DNA of 63,315 nucleotides from an uncultured Pelagibacteraceae bacterium (GTDB lineage: Bacteria; Pseudomonadota; Alphaproteobacteria; Pelagibacterales; Pelagibacteraceae): NCBI GenBank assembly GCA_902520685.1, contig CABYPE010000004.1:1-63315 (forward strand), read 5' to 3'. Below the pieces are notes generated by a model, which did no database searches, was not told the DNA's origin, and saw only the letters and a list, made by a program, of their open reading frames with translations. Positions within the stretch are counted from its first letter, which is position 1, and every line of letters starts with the position of its first letter. Of this stretch, positions 1-8,344 are shown piece after piece. A program made the translations under genes and the position numbers.

Positions 1-1673
1 TGTTAATAGGCAATATAGTCCTTATAATTTCACTTTTTATTTTAGTTTTTTTGGAAATAAAGAGATCTATTAAAACTGATATTGATCGTGATGGCATCAC
101 ATCTAATAAAAAATATATTACATATTTTTCATTATTTACGCTAATCCCATCTGTTTTAATTTCTATATTTTCGCTTTTTTTATTTTCATTCGCTTTAGAA
201 AAATATTTTGATAAAAAAGTTACAACTGTTGTTAATAATTCTTATGAACTAGCAAAAAATTATGTTTCGGAAGTACAAGATAAAGTTAAATCTGAAATAG
301 TATTAATTGCATTTGATACAAATAAGAGTGCCAAGTTTTTAAATGATAATCCTAGAGAATATTCAAGATTTTTAAATACCCAAAAATTAATTAGAAAAAT
401 AGACGAAATTCATATTATTGATAATAATAAAAATTTATTGTTCACAAATTTAAATGATAAATCAAAATATTCACCTCCCATGGATAGAGCCTTAGAATTA
501 GTAATTGAAGACGATAGACCATTGAAGATACTTAATGCACCTGAAAATATTTCAGCAGCAATTATGAGACTTCAAGCTTTTGAAAATAGATTTTTATATG
601 TAATTAAATATCTGGATCCTAAAATTTCAAATTATTTAAACGTGTCACAAGAAGCAATTAATTTTTATTATACTGTAGAAGAAAAAAGTTCAGGTATTAA
701 GATATCTTTTGCAATTATATATTTAATAGTAGTTACACTATTACTGTTTATATCTATTACTATTGCAATACGTTTTTCATCGAGATTTTTTAGATCAATT
801 AATAATCTAATTTTTGCTTCTAATGCAATTGGTGAAGGAGATTTAAATATAAAAGTCCCCGAAATTAAAACTGATAAGGATCTCGAAACTTTAAATAAAA
901 ATTTTAATTCAATGATAAACAAGCTAAAAAACCAACAAGAAAAATTGATTATCAATGAGAGACATGAAGCTTGGGAGAGCCTTGCAAGAAAACTAGCACA
1001 TGAAATAAAAAATCCACTTACTCCTATACAACTAACTATTGATAGACTTTATAGCAAATATTCAGATCAGATTTCTAGTGATCACAAAGATAATTATAAA
1101 GAAAATTTAAATATTATTAAAAATCAAATAAATCAGATTGGCAGTTTGGTAAATGAGTTTTCAGATTTTGCCAGAATGCCTAAACCGATCCTTAAAGATA
1201 ATGATTTATTAATTTTATTAAATGAAAATTTAAATCTTTTAAAAAAACTTGATAATAAAATAATTTTTGAATTAAATTCAAATTCAAATAAAATATTTTT
1301 CAATAGCGATAAAGAGCAATTGAGTAGAGTATTTTTTAATCTAATTAAGAATGCAATTGAAAGTATTCAGCAAAAAAATGAAAATAATACTAATTTTATT
1401 GGAAAAATTACTATTGAAATTAATAAGTTTAATGACAATATAATCATAAAGATAATCGATAATGGCTTAGGTTTTGAAATATTTAATAAAAACATAAAAG
1501 ATATTTTAAACCCATATTTTACAACAAAAAAAAATGGAACTGGTTTAGGATTATCAATTGTAAATAAAATTATTAATGACCATAATGGTAATATTGAATT
1601 TAAACCTATTAAAGAAGGTGCCGAAGTTAAAATTCTATTTAATATAAATGACAGCAGAAATATTAATAGTTGA
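1..1673 (+). CDS. ntrY: Sensor histidine kinase NtrY (5' partial)
   Basis: Membrane sensor kinase that phosphorylates NtrX. The ORF track starts at a TTG (base 51), but the same frame is open back to base 3 and encodes a hydrophobic stretch (LIGNIVLIISLFILVFLEIK), so the gene is cut by the window edge. Two further membrane segments follow (around ORF residues 27-50 and 220-243), then a HAMP linker, the HisKA H-box (AHEIKNPLTP, near residue 317), the N-box (NLIKNAIES), and the ATP-binding G boxes (DNGLGF, GTGLGLSIV). No PAS domain fits between HAMP and HisKA, where NtrY proteins usually carry one. Its end overlaps ntrX by 26 bases, so the two are co-translated. Identity is confident from domain order plus the NtrX partner. 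Confidence 0.9.
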   Translation, partial: LIGNIVLIISLFILVFLEIKRSIKTDIDRDGITSNKKYITYFSLFTLIPSVLISIFSLFLFSFALEKYFDKKVTTVVNNSYELAKNYVSEVQDKVKSEIVLIAFDTNKSAKFLNDNPREYSRFLNTQKLIRKIDEIHIIDNNKNLLFTNLNDKSKYSPPMDRALELVIEDDRPLKILNAPENISAAIMRLQAFENRFLYVIKYLDPKISNYLNVSQEAINFYYTVEEKSSGIKISFAIIYLIVVTLLLFISITIAIRFSSRFFRSINNLIFASNAIGEGDLNIKVPEIKTDKDLETLNKNFNSMINKLKNQQEKLIINERHEAWESLARKLAHEIKNPLTPIQLTIDRLYSKYSDQISSDHKDNYKENLNIIKNQINQIGSLVNEFSDFARMPKPILKDNDLLILLNENLNLLKKLDNKIIFELNSNSNKIFFNSDKEQLSRVFFNLIKNAIESIQQKNENNTNFIGKITIEINKFNDNIIIKIIDNGLGFEIFNKNIKDILNPYFTTKKNGTGLGLSIVNKIINDHNGNIEFKPIKEGAEVKILFNINDSRNINS

Positions 1674-3003
1674 CGATAATTCAGATATTAGAAATATCTT
1701 AAATGAATTGATTTTAGACGCAGGTTATAAAACTAGATTAGCAGCTAATTATAATCAAGCTTTACATGAAATAGATAAAAAAATACCTGATGTTGCTATT
1801 CTAGATGTTAAATTAGATAAAGGTGATAACGATGGTATTGAATTATTAGCTCATATAAAATCTAAAAATAAAGATATTCCAGTCATCATAATTTCTGGTC
1901 ACGCTAATATAGAGATGGCAATTAAATCGTTAAAACATGGAGCTTTTGAATTTATAGAAAAACCATTTGATCAAACTCGATTAATGAACTTTATTTCAAG
2001 AGCTGTTGAGAATTTAACACTTAAAAATCAAAATAAAGAATTTGAAAATAAACTTTTTTCCTCTTATGATTTAATTGGTGATAGTAAAAATATTTCATCA
2101 ATAAGAGATCAAATAGATAAGATTTCAATCACAGAAAGTAGAATTATTATTACTGGCCCGTCTGGATCTGGTAAAGAACTTATTGCTAGAAAAATACATA
2201 AAAAATCTAAAAGAAATGGCAAACCTTTTATAATTTTAAATGGGGCGTTATTAGATAATAATAAATATGAACTAGAATTATTTGGAGAAGAAAAACAAGA
2301 TGGGACAATTTCTTATGGTGCACTTGAAAAAGCTAATAAGGGTACTCTTTTAATAGATCATATTTCTGAAATACCTTTAGAAATTCAATCTAAGATCTTA
2401 AGAGTATTAATTGATCAAAAATTTAAAAGAATAAATGGATCTAGTGATTTAAAAGTAGATGTAAGATTGATTTCCTCATCTAATAAAGATCTAAAAAATG
2501 AAATCCAATTAGGTAATTTTAGAGAAGATCTTTTTCATAGAATTAGTGTTTTTGAAATTAATTTAGATCCCTTAAATAATAGAATTTCCGATATCCCTTT
2601 ACTGATTAAATATTTTTCAGAAAAAATTTCTAAAAACTATAATATTAACACTTTAGAGATTGATGAAAATGATAGCTATATTCTTAATCATGATTGGAAG
2701 GGCAATGTAAGAGAATTAAGAAACTTGATCGAAAGAATTGCAATTTTACAACCTGAAAATAAAGATAAAATCTCTAGTATTATTAAAGAGTCACTCAAAA
2801 ATGATAATTTTCATGATAAAATAACAGAAAATAGCCTATCTGTGCCATTAAAAGAGGCTAGAGAAAAGTTTGAAAAAGAGTATTTAACAGTACAATTAAA
2901 AAAATTTAATGGAAATATTTCAAAAACAGCTAACTTTGTTGGAATGGAAAGAAGTGCTCTTCATAGAAAACTTAAAGTTTTAGGGATCAAAGAATTCAAT
3001 TAA
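1648..3003 (+). CDS. ntrX: NtrX-type response regulator
   Basis: Response regulator partnered with NtrY, usually linked to nitrogen or redox control. The receiver domain carries the phospho-acceptor Asp53 (AILDVKL). The central AAA+ domain retains Walker A (GPSGSGKE, near residue 170), and the C-terminus has a Fis-type helix-turn-helix (GNISKTANFVGMERSALHRK). The GAFTGA loop that contacts sigma-54 is absent: the segment after ELFG reads EEKQDGTISYGALEKAN. The Walker B acidic pair is Asp-His (GTLLIDHI) where Asp-Glu is expected. From family knowledge, many alphaproteobacterial NtrX lack GAFTGA; the Glu-to-His change further suggests no ATP hydrolysis. I infer it acts as an ordinary DNA-binding regulator. 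trkA starts at the next base after its stop. Confidence 0.9.
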   Translation: MTAEILIVDDNSDIRNILNELILDAGYKTRLAANYNQALHEIDKKIPDVAILDVKLDKGDNDGIELLAHIKSKNKDIPVIIISGHANIEMAIKSLKHGAFEFIEKPFDQTRLMNFISRAVENLTLKNQNKEFENKLFSSYDLIGDSKNISSIRDQIDKISITESRIIITGPSGSGKELIARKIHKKSKRNGKPFIILNGALLDNNKYELELFGEEKQDGTISYGALEKANKGTLLIDHISEIPLEIQSKILRVLIDQKFKRINGSSDLKVDVRLISSSNKDLKNEIQLGNFREDLFHRISVFEINLDPLNNRISDIPLLIKYFSEKISKNYNINTLEIDENDSYILNHDWKGNVRELRNLIERIAILQPENKDKISSIIKESLKNDNFHDKITENSLSVPLKEAREKFEKEYLTVQLKKFNGNISKTANFVGMERSALHRKLKVLGIKEFN

Positions 3004-4389
3004 ATGAACATAATTATTTGTGGCGCTGGTAGAGTAGGTTTTACCATAGCAAAATTATTGAGCGAGCAAGGTCATTCAATAACTGTAATCGATCAATCTA
3101 GCGAGGATATTCAGAAAATAAATGATAGTTTGGACGTAAAAGCGGTTGTTGGAAAAGGCACATATCCATCAATTCTTGAAAAAGCAAACGCAAGTGAAGC
3201 TGACATGATAATTGCTGTTACAAGAAATGATGAAATTAACATGTTAATTTGTCAAATAGCTTATTCCATATTTAATATTCAGAAAAAAATTGCAAGAATT
3301 CGCTCACAAGATTATTTAAATCCTAAATTTACAAGAGTATATAATAAAGAGAATTTACCAATAGATGTGATTATTTCACCAGAAATTGAAATAGCAAAAT
3401 CAATTCAAAGAAAGCTAGAAGCACCAGGAGCATTGGACAGTGTTCCTTTTTCAGAAAATAATATCAGGTTGCTTGAAATTTTAATTAAAGATAATTGTAA
3501 ATTGATTGATCATAAACTTAATGAATTAACAAAAAAATTTCCCAAATTGGATGCAAATATAATTGCAATAATAAGAAAAGATAAAACGTTTATCCCGAAA
3601 AAAAATGATCAAATAAAATGTGATGATAAGATATATGTAATCATCAACTCTTCTCAAATGGAGGAGACCCTTAACGCATTTGGCCATGAGGAAAAAATTT
3701 CAAAAAAATTATTAATTATTGGTGGTGGCAATATTGGTTTTAACTTAGCAAAAAATCTTGAAGAAAGTTTAGAAACTGTGAGAGTAAAAATAGTAGAAAA
3801 GGATAAAAAAAGAGCAGAATATCTAGCTAACAATTTAAACAATACTATCATTATTAACGGAAATGGATTAGATGAAGAAACTTTAGATGAGGCCAACCTA
3901 GGTGAAGCTGAAACTGTTTTAGCTTTAACTAATGATGATGAGGATAACTTAATGGTAAGTGTTTTAGTAGAAAAATTTGCAAAAGACCAAAAAGATGTTG
4001 AGGACAAAAGAACAATGGCGCTGATTAATAAACCTAATTATTCTTTACTTCAATCATCACTAAAAATTGATGACATTATAGATCCAAGAATGAATACTGT
4101 ATCGAGTATTTTAAAACATATACATAAAGGTTCAATTGAAAATGCTTACACAATTTCCAATGGACAATACGAGGTAATAGAAGCGGAAATTATAGAAACA
4201 TCAGAATTAATAAATAAAGAAATTAAAAATACAAATTTACCAGAGGAAATTAGAATAGGAGCAGTTCTAAGGAATAAAAAAGTAATTATACCTAGATCTG
4301 ATTTTATTTTTCAAAAGGATGATAGTGTAGTTTTTATTGCTAAAAATGATTCAATACCAACTGTAGAAAGTATTTTTAGGTTAAGTTAA
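3004..4389 (+). CDS. trkA: Trk system potassium uptake protein TrkA
   Basis: Cytoplasmic NAD(H)-binding gating subunit of the Trk K+ channel. At 461 residues it has the classic duplicated architecture: two Rossmann RCK-N domains, each opening with a glycine-rich nucleotide motif (GAGRVG at residues 7-12 and GGGNIG near 239), each followed by an RCK-C domain. It abuts ntrX with no gap and is followed 8 bases later by trkH, so ntrYX-trkAH is probably one transcript. The ntrX-trkA adjacency is conserved in alphaproteobacteria. Confidence 0.95.
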   Translation: MNIIICGAGRVGFTIAKLLSEQGHSITVIDQSSEDIQKINDSLDVKAVVGKGTYPSILEKANASEADMIIAVTRNDEINMLICQIAYSIFNIQKKIARIRSQDYLNPKFTRVYNKENLPIDVIISPEIEIAKSIQRKLEAPGALDSVPFSENNIRLLEILIKDNCKLIDHKLNELTKKFPKLDANIIAIIRKDKTFIPKKNDQIKCDDKIYVIINSSQMEETLNAFGHEEKISKKLLIIGGGNIGFNLAKNLEESLETVRVKIVEKDKKRAEYLANNLNNTIIINGNGLDEETLDEANLGEAETVLALTNDDEDNLMVSVLVEKFAKDQKDVEDKRTMALINKPNYSLLQSSLKIDDIIDPRMNTVSSILKHIHKGSIENAYTISNGQYEVIEAEIIETSELINKEIKNTNLPEEIRIGAVLRNKKVIIPRSDFIFQKDDSVVFIAKNDSIPTVESIFRLS

Positions 4390-4397
4390 TAATTTAA

Positions 4398-5804
4398 ATG
4401 TTTAACCTACGAATTAGATATTTAAGTTTCTTTTTTGGTTTAATTACTATCTTATCTTTTTTAAATGTAGTTTATTCTTACTATTTAAATTTATACCTTA
4501 ATCTTAACACATATTATATAAGTTTAATTTCTTCTTTAATAATTGCTATTATTTTTTATAAATTTGAAATTAAGAAAATTAAAAATACTATTTTTGACAA
4601 AATTTTAACAGTTTTTTTTGGTTATTTATCATTGCCATTAATTTTATGTCTACCTTTCTACTTCAGTATTTATAATTTAACTTTTTTAAATTCTTATTTT
4701 GAAGCAGTTTCAGGATTTACTTCGACTGGATTTACTATTTTTGAAAATATAAAAAATATAGATCAGAGTTTAATTTTGTGGCGATCATCAATCCAATGGA
4801 TTGGTGGATTATATTTTTTATTTTCTATAGTGTATTTAATTGATATCTATGATGAAAGTTTTAAGAAATCATTAACCAACTATTTATCGTTCAATAGTTC
4901 TGAAATATTAAAACAATCAACTAAGATTTTATTACTTTATTCTGGTTTAACTTTATTTATATTTATAATCTTAAATTTAATATCTATACGAAGTTTTAAT
5001 TCATTAAATTTGGCCTTCACAATAATTTCTTCTGGAGGTTTTTTGCCAACCAATGAACTTTCAAATATTCTTAAAAATAATACTCAAATATTCATTTTTT
5101 CTTTATTATTACTATTTTCATATTTTAGTATATTTTTTACTTACAACTTATTATTTATAAAAAAAAAAAGTATTAATTTTTTTTATGAAGATTTACACTT
5201 AATCTTTTATTATTTAGCAGTAGTTTCAATTTTCTTATTATTTTTTTCTTTCAATAGCGATTTTTTAAAAAATCTTCTCTCTGTATCGAGCAGTATGTCG
5301 AATGTTGGATTTTCATTAAACTATGAACAATCTAATTTAAATATTATTTATCTAATTTTAGTTATTATCGGTGGATCTTTTTTTTCAACTAGTTCTGGTT
5401 TAAGGTTTATCAAAATTTATTCATTATTTAAATATTCAATTAATCAAATTTTATCTTTTAGTAGACCTAAAAATATTTTTATGAATAAATTGTTATTCAC
5501 TAAAATAAATTTTGATTTTGAAGAAATTAATAAATATTTTTTAACAATAATCATATTTATAATTTCTCTTTTTACATTGACTATTTTACTTAGTTTCTCT
5601 TTGATTGATTTTGAAAGTGCTTTCAAGCTCTCAATTTTAACAATAATGAATACGGTAAATTCAACCTCTTATGGTTTATCAGAGTTTGATTTTTATAATC
5701 TCAATTATTTTACCAAATATTGTTTAATTTTATTTATGATTATTGGTAGAATTGAACTGTTAACAATTCTGATAATTATCAAAAAATTTCTTTTTAAAGA
5801 TTAA
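4398..5804 (+). CDS. trkH: Trk system potassium uptake protein TrkH
   Basis: Integral membrane pore subunit partnered with TrkA. It has 468 residues and many hydrophobic segments. The four selectivity-filter-like loops of the Trk/Ktr/HKT family are recognisable: SGFTSTGF, SSGGFLPT, SMSNVGFS and NSTSYGLS. The second and fourth are degenerate, as is normal for TrkH. It is extremely AT-rich. It is the last gene of the ntrYX-trkAH run and ends 29 bases before tRNA-Arg. Confidence 0.92.
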   Translation: MFNLRIRYLSFFFGLITILSFLNVVYSYYLNLYLNLNTYYISLISSLIIAIIFYKFEIKKIKNTIFDKILTVFFGYLSLPLILCLPFYFSIYNLTFLNSYFEAVSGFTSTGFTIFENIKNIDQSLILWRSSIQWIGGLYFLFSIVYLIDIYDESFKKSLTNYLSFNSSEILKQSTKILLLYSGLTLFIFIILNLISIRSFNSLNLAFTIISSGGFLPTNELSNILKNNTQIFIFSLLLLFSYFSIFFTYNLLFIKKKSINFFYEDLHLIFYYLAVVSIFLLFFSFNSDFLKNLLSVSSSMSNVGFSLNYEQSNLNIIYLILVIIGGSFFSTSSGLRFIKIYSLFKYSINQILSFSRPKNIFMNKLLFTKINFDFEEINKYFLTIIIFIISLFTLTILLSFSLIDFESAFKLSILTIMNTVNSTSYGLSEFDFYNLNYFTKYCLILFMIIGRIELLTILIIIKKFLFKD

Positions 5805-5833
5805 GTATATATTGTATATGTATAAAAAAATCT

Positions 5834-5910
5834 GCGCCCTTAGCTCAGCTGGATAGAGCATCGGTTTTCTAAACCGAGGGTCGGAGGTTCGAATCCTCCA
5901 GGGCGCGCCA
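5834..5910 (+). tRNA. tRNA-Arg (anticodon TCT)
   Basis: Complete cloverleaf of 77 bases. The 7-bp acceptor is GCGCCCT with AGGGCGC, the D-arm is TAGCTCAGCTGGATAGAGC, the anticodon loop TTTCTAA carries TCT, the T-loop is GGTTCGAATCC, and CCA is encoded. It lies between trkH and aapJ on the same strand. Confidence 0.96.
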
Positions 5911-6077
5911 AAATCAACATTTTTTGATATAAGATTTTACTTGACGTAAATTTTAATAATTTACTTTAACAAATTATTTTTTCTTGAAGACTTTTTTCTT
6001 ACATGCTTAAATTATGAATATTCAAATTAATTTTTGAATTATTTGTTAACAAATAATAATAACTAAAAGGAAGAATA
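5911..6077 (+). promoter_or_regulatory. Structured leader / promoter region of aapJ
   Basis: This 167-base stretch upstream of aapJ holds three inverted repeats: AATAATTT/AAATTATT (5955-5962 with 5971-5978), ATTCAAA/TTTGAAT (about 6019-6038), and a perfect 20-base palindrome ATTATTTGTTAACAAATAAT at 6038-6057, ending 20 bases before the ATG. A plausible promoter is TTGAAG (5984-5989), 17 bases, TTAAAT (6007-6012); another -35-like hexamer, TTGACG, sits at 5941. The ribosome site AAAAGGAAG precedes the ATG. The palindrome could be an operator or an mRNA hairpin; I cannot tell which. Confidence 0.5.
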
Positions 6078-7118
6078 ATGTTTAAATACTTAAAACAATT
6101 AACTTCTTTAGTAGCAATGGTTGCTGTGTTGTTTACTTTTACAACGGAGTCTATGGCTGCTAAAAAATCTAAGACACTTAAAAACACTCAAAAGAAGGGT
6201 TTTGTAAGATGTGGAGTATCTCAAGGTCTTCCAGGATTTTCTAATGCTGATGCAGCTGGAAATTGGACTGGTGTTGACGTTGATGTATGTAGAGCGGTAG
6301 CTGCTGCAGTACTAGGTGATGCAAACAAAGTTAAGTTTACACCATTAAGTGCTAAAGAAAGATTTACAGCTTTAACTTCTGGTGAGATTGATATCTTATC
6401 AAGAAACACAACTTGGACTCTTTCAAGAGATGCTGATATCGGACTTACTTTTGTAGGTGTGAACTTTTACGATGGACAAGGTTTCATGGTAAGAAAAAGT
6501 TCAGGCATTACTTCAGTAGACCAATTCAAAAATGGTATCTCAGCTTGTACAAATATTGGTACAACAACTGAGTTGAATATGAGAGACTTCTTTAATTCAA
6601 GAGGAATTTCTTATGAACCTGTTGCTTTTGAAAAAGCTGATGAAGTTGTAGCTGCATATGATGCAGGTAGATGTGATACATATACTACTGATAAATCTGG
6701 TTTAGCTGCTCAAAGAACTAAGATGCAAAACCCTGATGAACACATTGTGTTACCAGAAACTATTTCTAAAGAACCTTTAGGACCAGTTGTAAGACAAGGT
6801 GATTCTGTATGGGAAGACATTGTAAGATGGTCTTTGAACACTATGATCGAAGCAGAAGAATATGGTATTACTTCAGCTAATGCAGACTCAATGAAAACTT
6901 CAGATAATCCACAAATCAAAAGACTTGTTGGTGCTGAAGGTGAAATGGGTGCAGCATTCGGTTTAGATAATGAGTGGAACTTAAGAATTATCAAACAAGT
7001 TGGAAACTATGGTGAAAGTTATAAAAGAAATATAGCTGACACTGGTATTTTACCTGACAGAGGTCCAAATGAATTATGGACTAAAGGTGGTATTTTATAC
7101 GTTCCGCCATCAAGATAA
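6078..7118 (+). CDS. aapJ: General L-amino acid ABC transporter, substrate-binding protein AapJ
   Basis: Periplasmic amino-acid-binding protein of the Aap/Bzt uptake system (also called YhdW). At 346 residues it begins with a signal peptide ending near TESMAAKK, followed by the family-3 solute-binding fold (VRCGVSQGLPGF, GVDVDVCRAVAAAVLG, RFTALTSGEIDILSRNTTWT). Its codon use is richer in GC than its neighbours, consistent with high expression; SAR11 transporters of this class are known to be abundant. A strong AAGGA ribosome site precedes the ATG and a strong terminator follows, separating it from the permease genes. Confidence 0.95.
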   Translation: MFKYLKQLTSLVAMVAVLFTFTTESMAAKKSKTLKNTQKKGFVRCGVSQGLPGFSNADAAGNWTGVDVDVCRAVAAAVLGDANKVKFTPLSAKERFTALTSGEIDILSRNTTWTLSRDADIGLTFVGVNFYDGQGFMVRKSSGITSVDQFKNGISACTNIGTTTELNMRDFFNSRGISYEPVAFEKADEVVAAYDAGRCDTYTTDKSGLAAQRTKMQNPDEHIVLPETISKEPLGPVVRQGDSVWEDIVRWSLNTMIEAEEYGITSANADSMKTSDNPQIKRLVGAEGEMGAAFGLDNEWNLRIIKQVGNYGESYKRNIADTGILPDRGPNELWTKGGILYVPPSR

Positions 7119-7137
7119 TTTAAGTTATAAATTACTT

Positions 7138-7169
7138 AAAAAGGGCTAGATTTTTCTAGCCCTTTTTTT
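7138..7169 (+). terminator. Intrinsic terminator between aapJ and aapQ
   Basis: A perfect 10-bp stem, AAGGGCTAGA (7141-7150) with TCTAGCCCTT (7155-7164), encloses a TTTT loop and is followed by a T-run; A residues precede it, so it could extend a few pairs. This is the clearest Rho-independent terminator in the window. It lies inside the aap operon, so it probably lets only part of the transcripts continue into aapQMP. Confidence 0.9.
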
Positions 7170-7192
7170 ATAACCAATATATTGTTCTCAAA

Positions 7193-8344
7193 GTGAATTT
7201 TAAACTTAAAGATATAGGTCCACAATTAATGACAGTTATAGCTGTTGTTCTTGTCTTTGGTTTTTTTACTTATAACGCACAAGTCAATATGGAGAATAGA
7301 GGTATTGATTTTGGTTACGGATTTTTATCACAAGAATCTTCCTTTGACGTTCAATTTTCTTTAATCGAATATGATGGATCTCATTCATATTTTAGAGCTT
7401 ATTTAGTTGGTTTATTAAATACTATATTAGTATCAGTTATTGGAATTATTCTTGCAACTATACTTGGAGTAATAGTAGGTATTGCAAGGTTATCTCCCAA
7501 TTATTTAATTAATAAATTTGCTGCCTTTTATGTAGAGTTTTTTAGAAATATACCGTTACTTTTACAAATATTTTTTTGGTACTTTGCCGCTTTGAGAGCC
7601 TTACCTTTACCACAAGATGCTGAAGCAATTTTTGGCATTTCATTTCTAACAATAAAAGGTTTATTTGTTCCAGCTTTTATTTGGCAAAATTTTAATATTT
7701 TCTTTTATTCAATAGTCGCTGCAATTATTGCAATAATAGTAATTCGTATTCACTCAAAAAAAAAACAAGAAACACAAGGTAAACAAACACCAGTTTTATT
7801 AATATCAATAGGTTTAATCTTTATTTTACCTCTTTTAAGTTTTTTAATTGGAGGAGTAAGATTATCATTTGAGGTACCTGTTTTAAAACAACTAGCTACA
7901 ACATCATTTATTTATGAAGGTGGTGTAAGTTTACCTCCAGAATTAATTGCTTTAGCATTATCCTTATCTTTATATACTGCAACTTTTATTGCCGAATGTG
8001 TTAGAGCAGGCATTCAAGGTGTTGGAAAAGGTCAAAAAGAGGCAGCTGCATCAATTGGTTTAACTCCAAACCAAGTGTTGAAATTAGTTGTAATGCCTCA
8101 GGCTCTAAGAATAATAATTCCTCCAACTACTAACCAATATTTGAATTTGACCAAAAATTCTTCTTTAGCAGCGGCAATAGCTTATCCAGACTTAGTACTT
8201 GTTTTTGCTGGAACAGCTTTAATGCAAACTGGCAAGGCAATTGAAATAGTATCTATTACAATGTTCACTTACTTGTCTTTAAGCATTTCAATCTCATTAT
8301 TTATGAATTGGTATAACAATAAAATAGCAATACAGGAAAAATGA
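7193..8344 (+). CDS. aapQ: General L-amino acid ABC transporter permease AapQ
   Basis: Inner-membrane permease, first of two, 383 residues. The start is GTG, 24 bases after the terminator T-run; the N-terminus from there (MNFKLKDIGPQ) reads straight into the first membrane helix and fits the AapQ family. Diagnostic features are the FDF-like periplasmic segment (GIDFGYGFL), EFFRNIPLLLQIFFWY, and the ABC-contact EAA loop (GQKEAAASIGLTPNQVLKLV). The stop overlaps the next ATG by 4 bases, indicating translational coupling with aapM. Confidence 0.93.
   Translation: MNFKLKDIGPQLMTVIAVVLVFGFFTYNAQVNMENRGIDFGYGFLSQESSFDVQFSLIEYDGSHSYFRAYLVGLLNTILVSVIGIILATILGVIVGIARLSPNYLINKFAAFYVEFFRNIPLLLQIFFWYFAALRALPLPQDAEAIFGISFLTIKGLFVPAFIWQNFNIFFYSIVAAIIAIIVIRIHSKKKQETQGKQTPVLLISIGLIFILPLLSFLIGGVRLSFEVPVLKQLATTSFIYEGGVSLPPELIALALSLSLYTATFIAECVRAGIQGVGKGQKEAAASIGLTPNQVLKLVVMPQALRIIIPPTTNQYLNLTKNSSLAAAIAYPDLVLVFAGTALMQTGKAIEIVSITMFTYLSLSISISLFMNWYNNKIAIQEK

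Noticed and set aside
3654-4007. 117-aa minus-strand ORF over trkA
   Set aside because: Serine/phenylalanine-rich antisense frame of the second TrkA Rossmann domain; no start context or homology.
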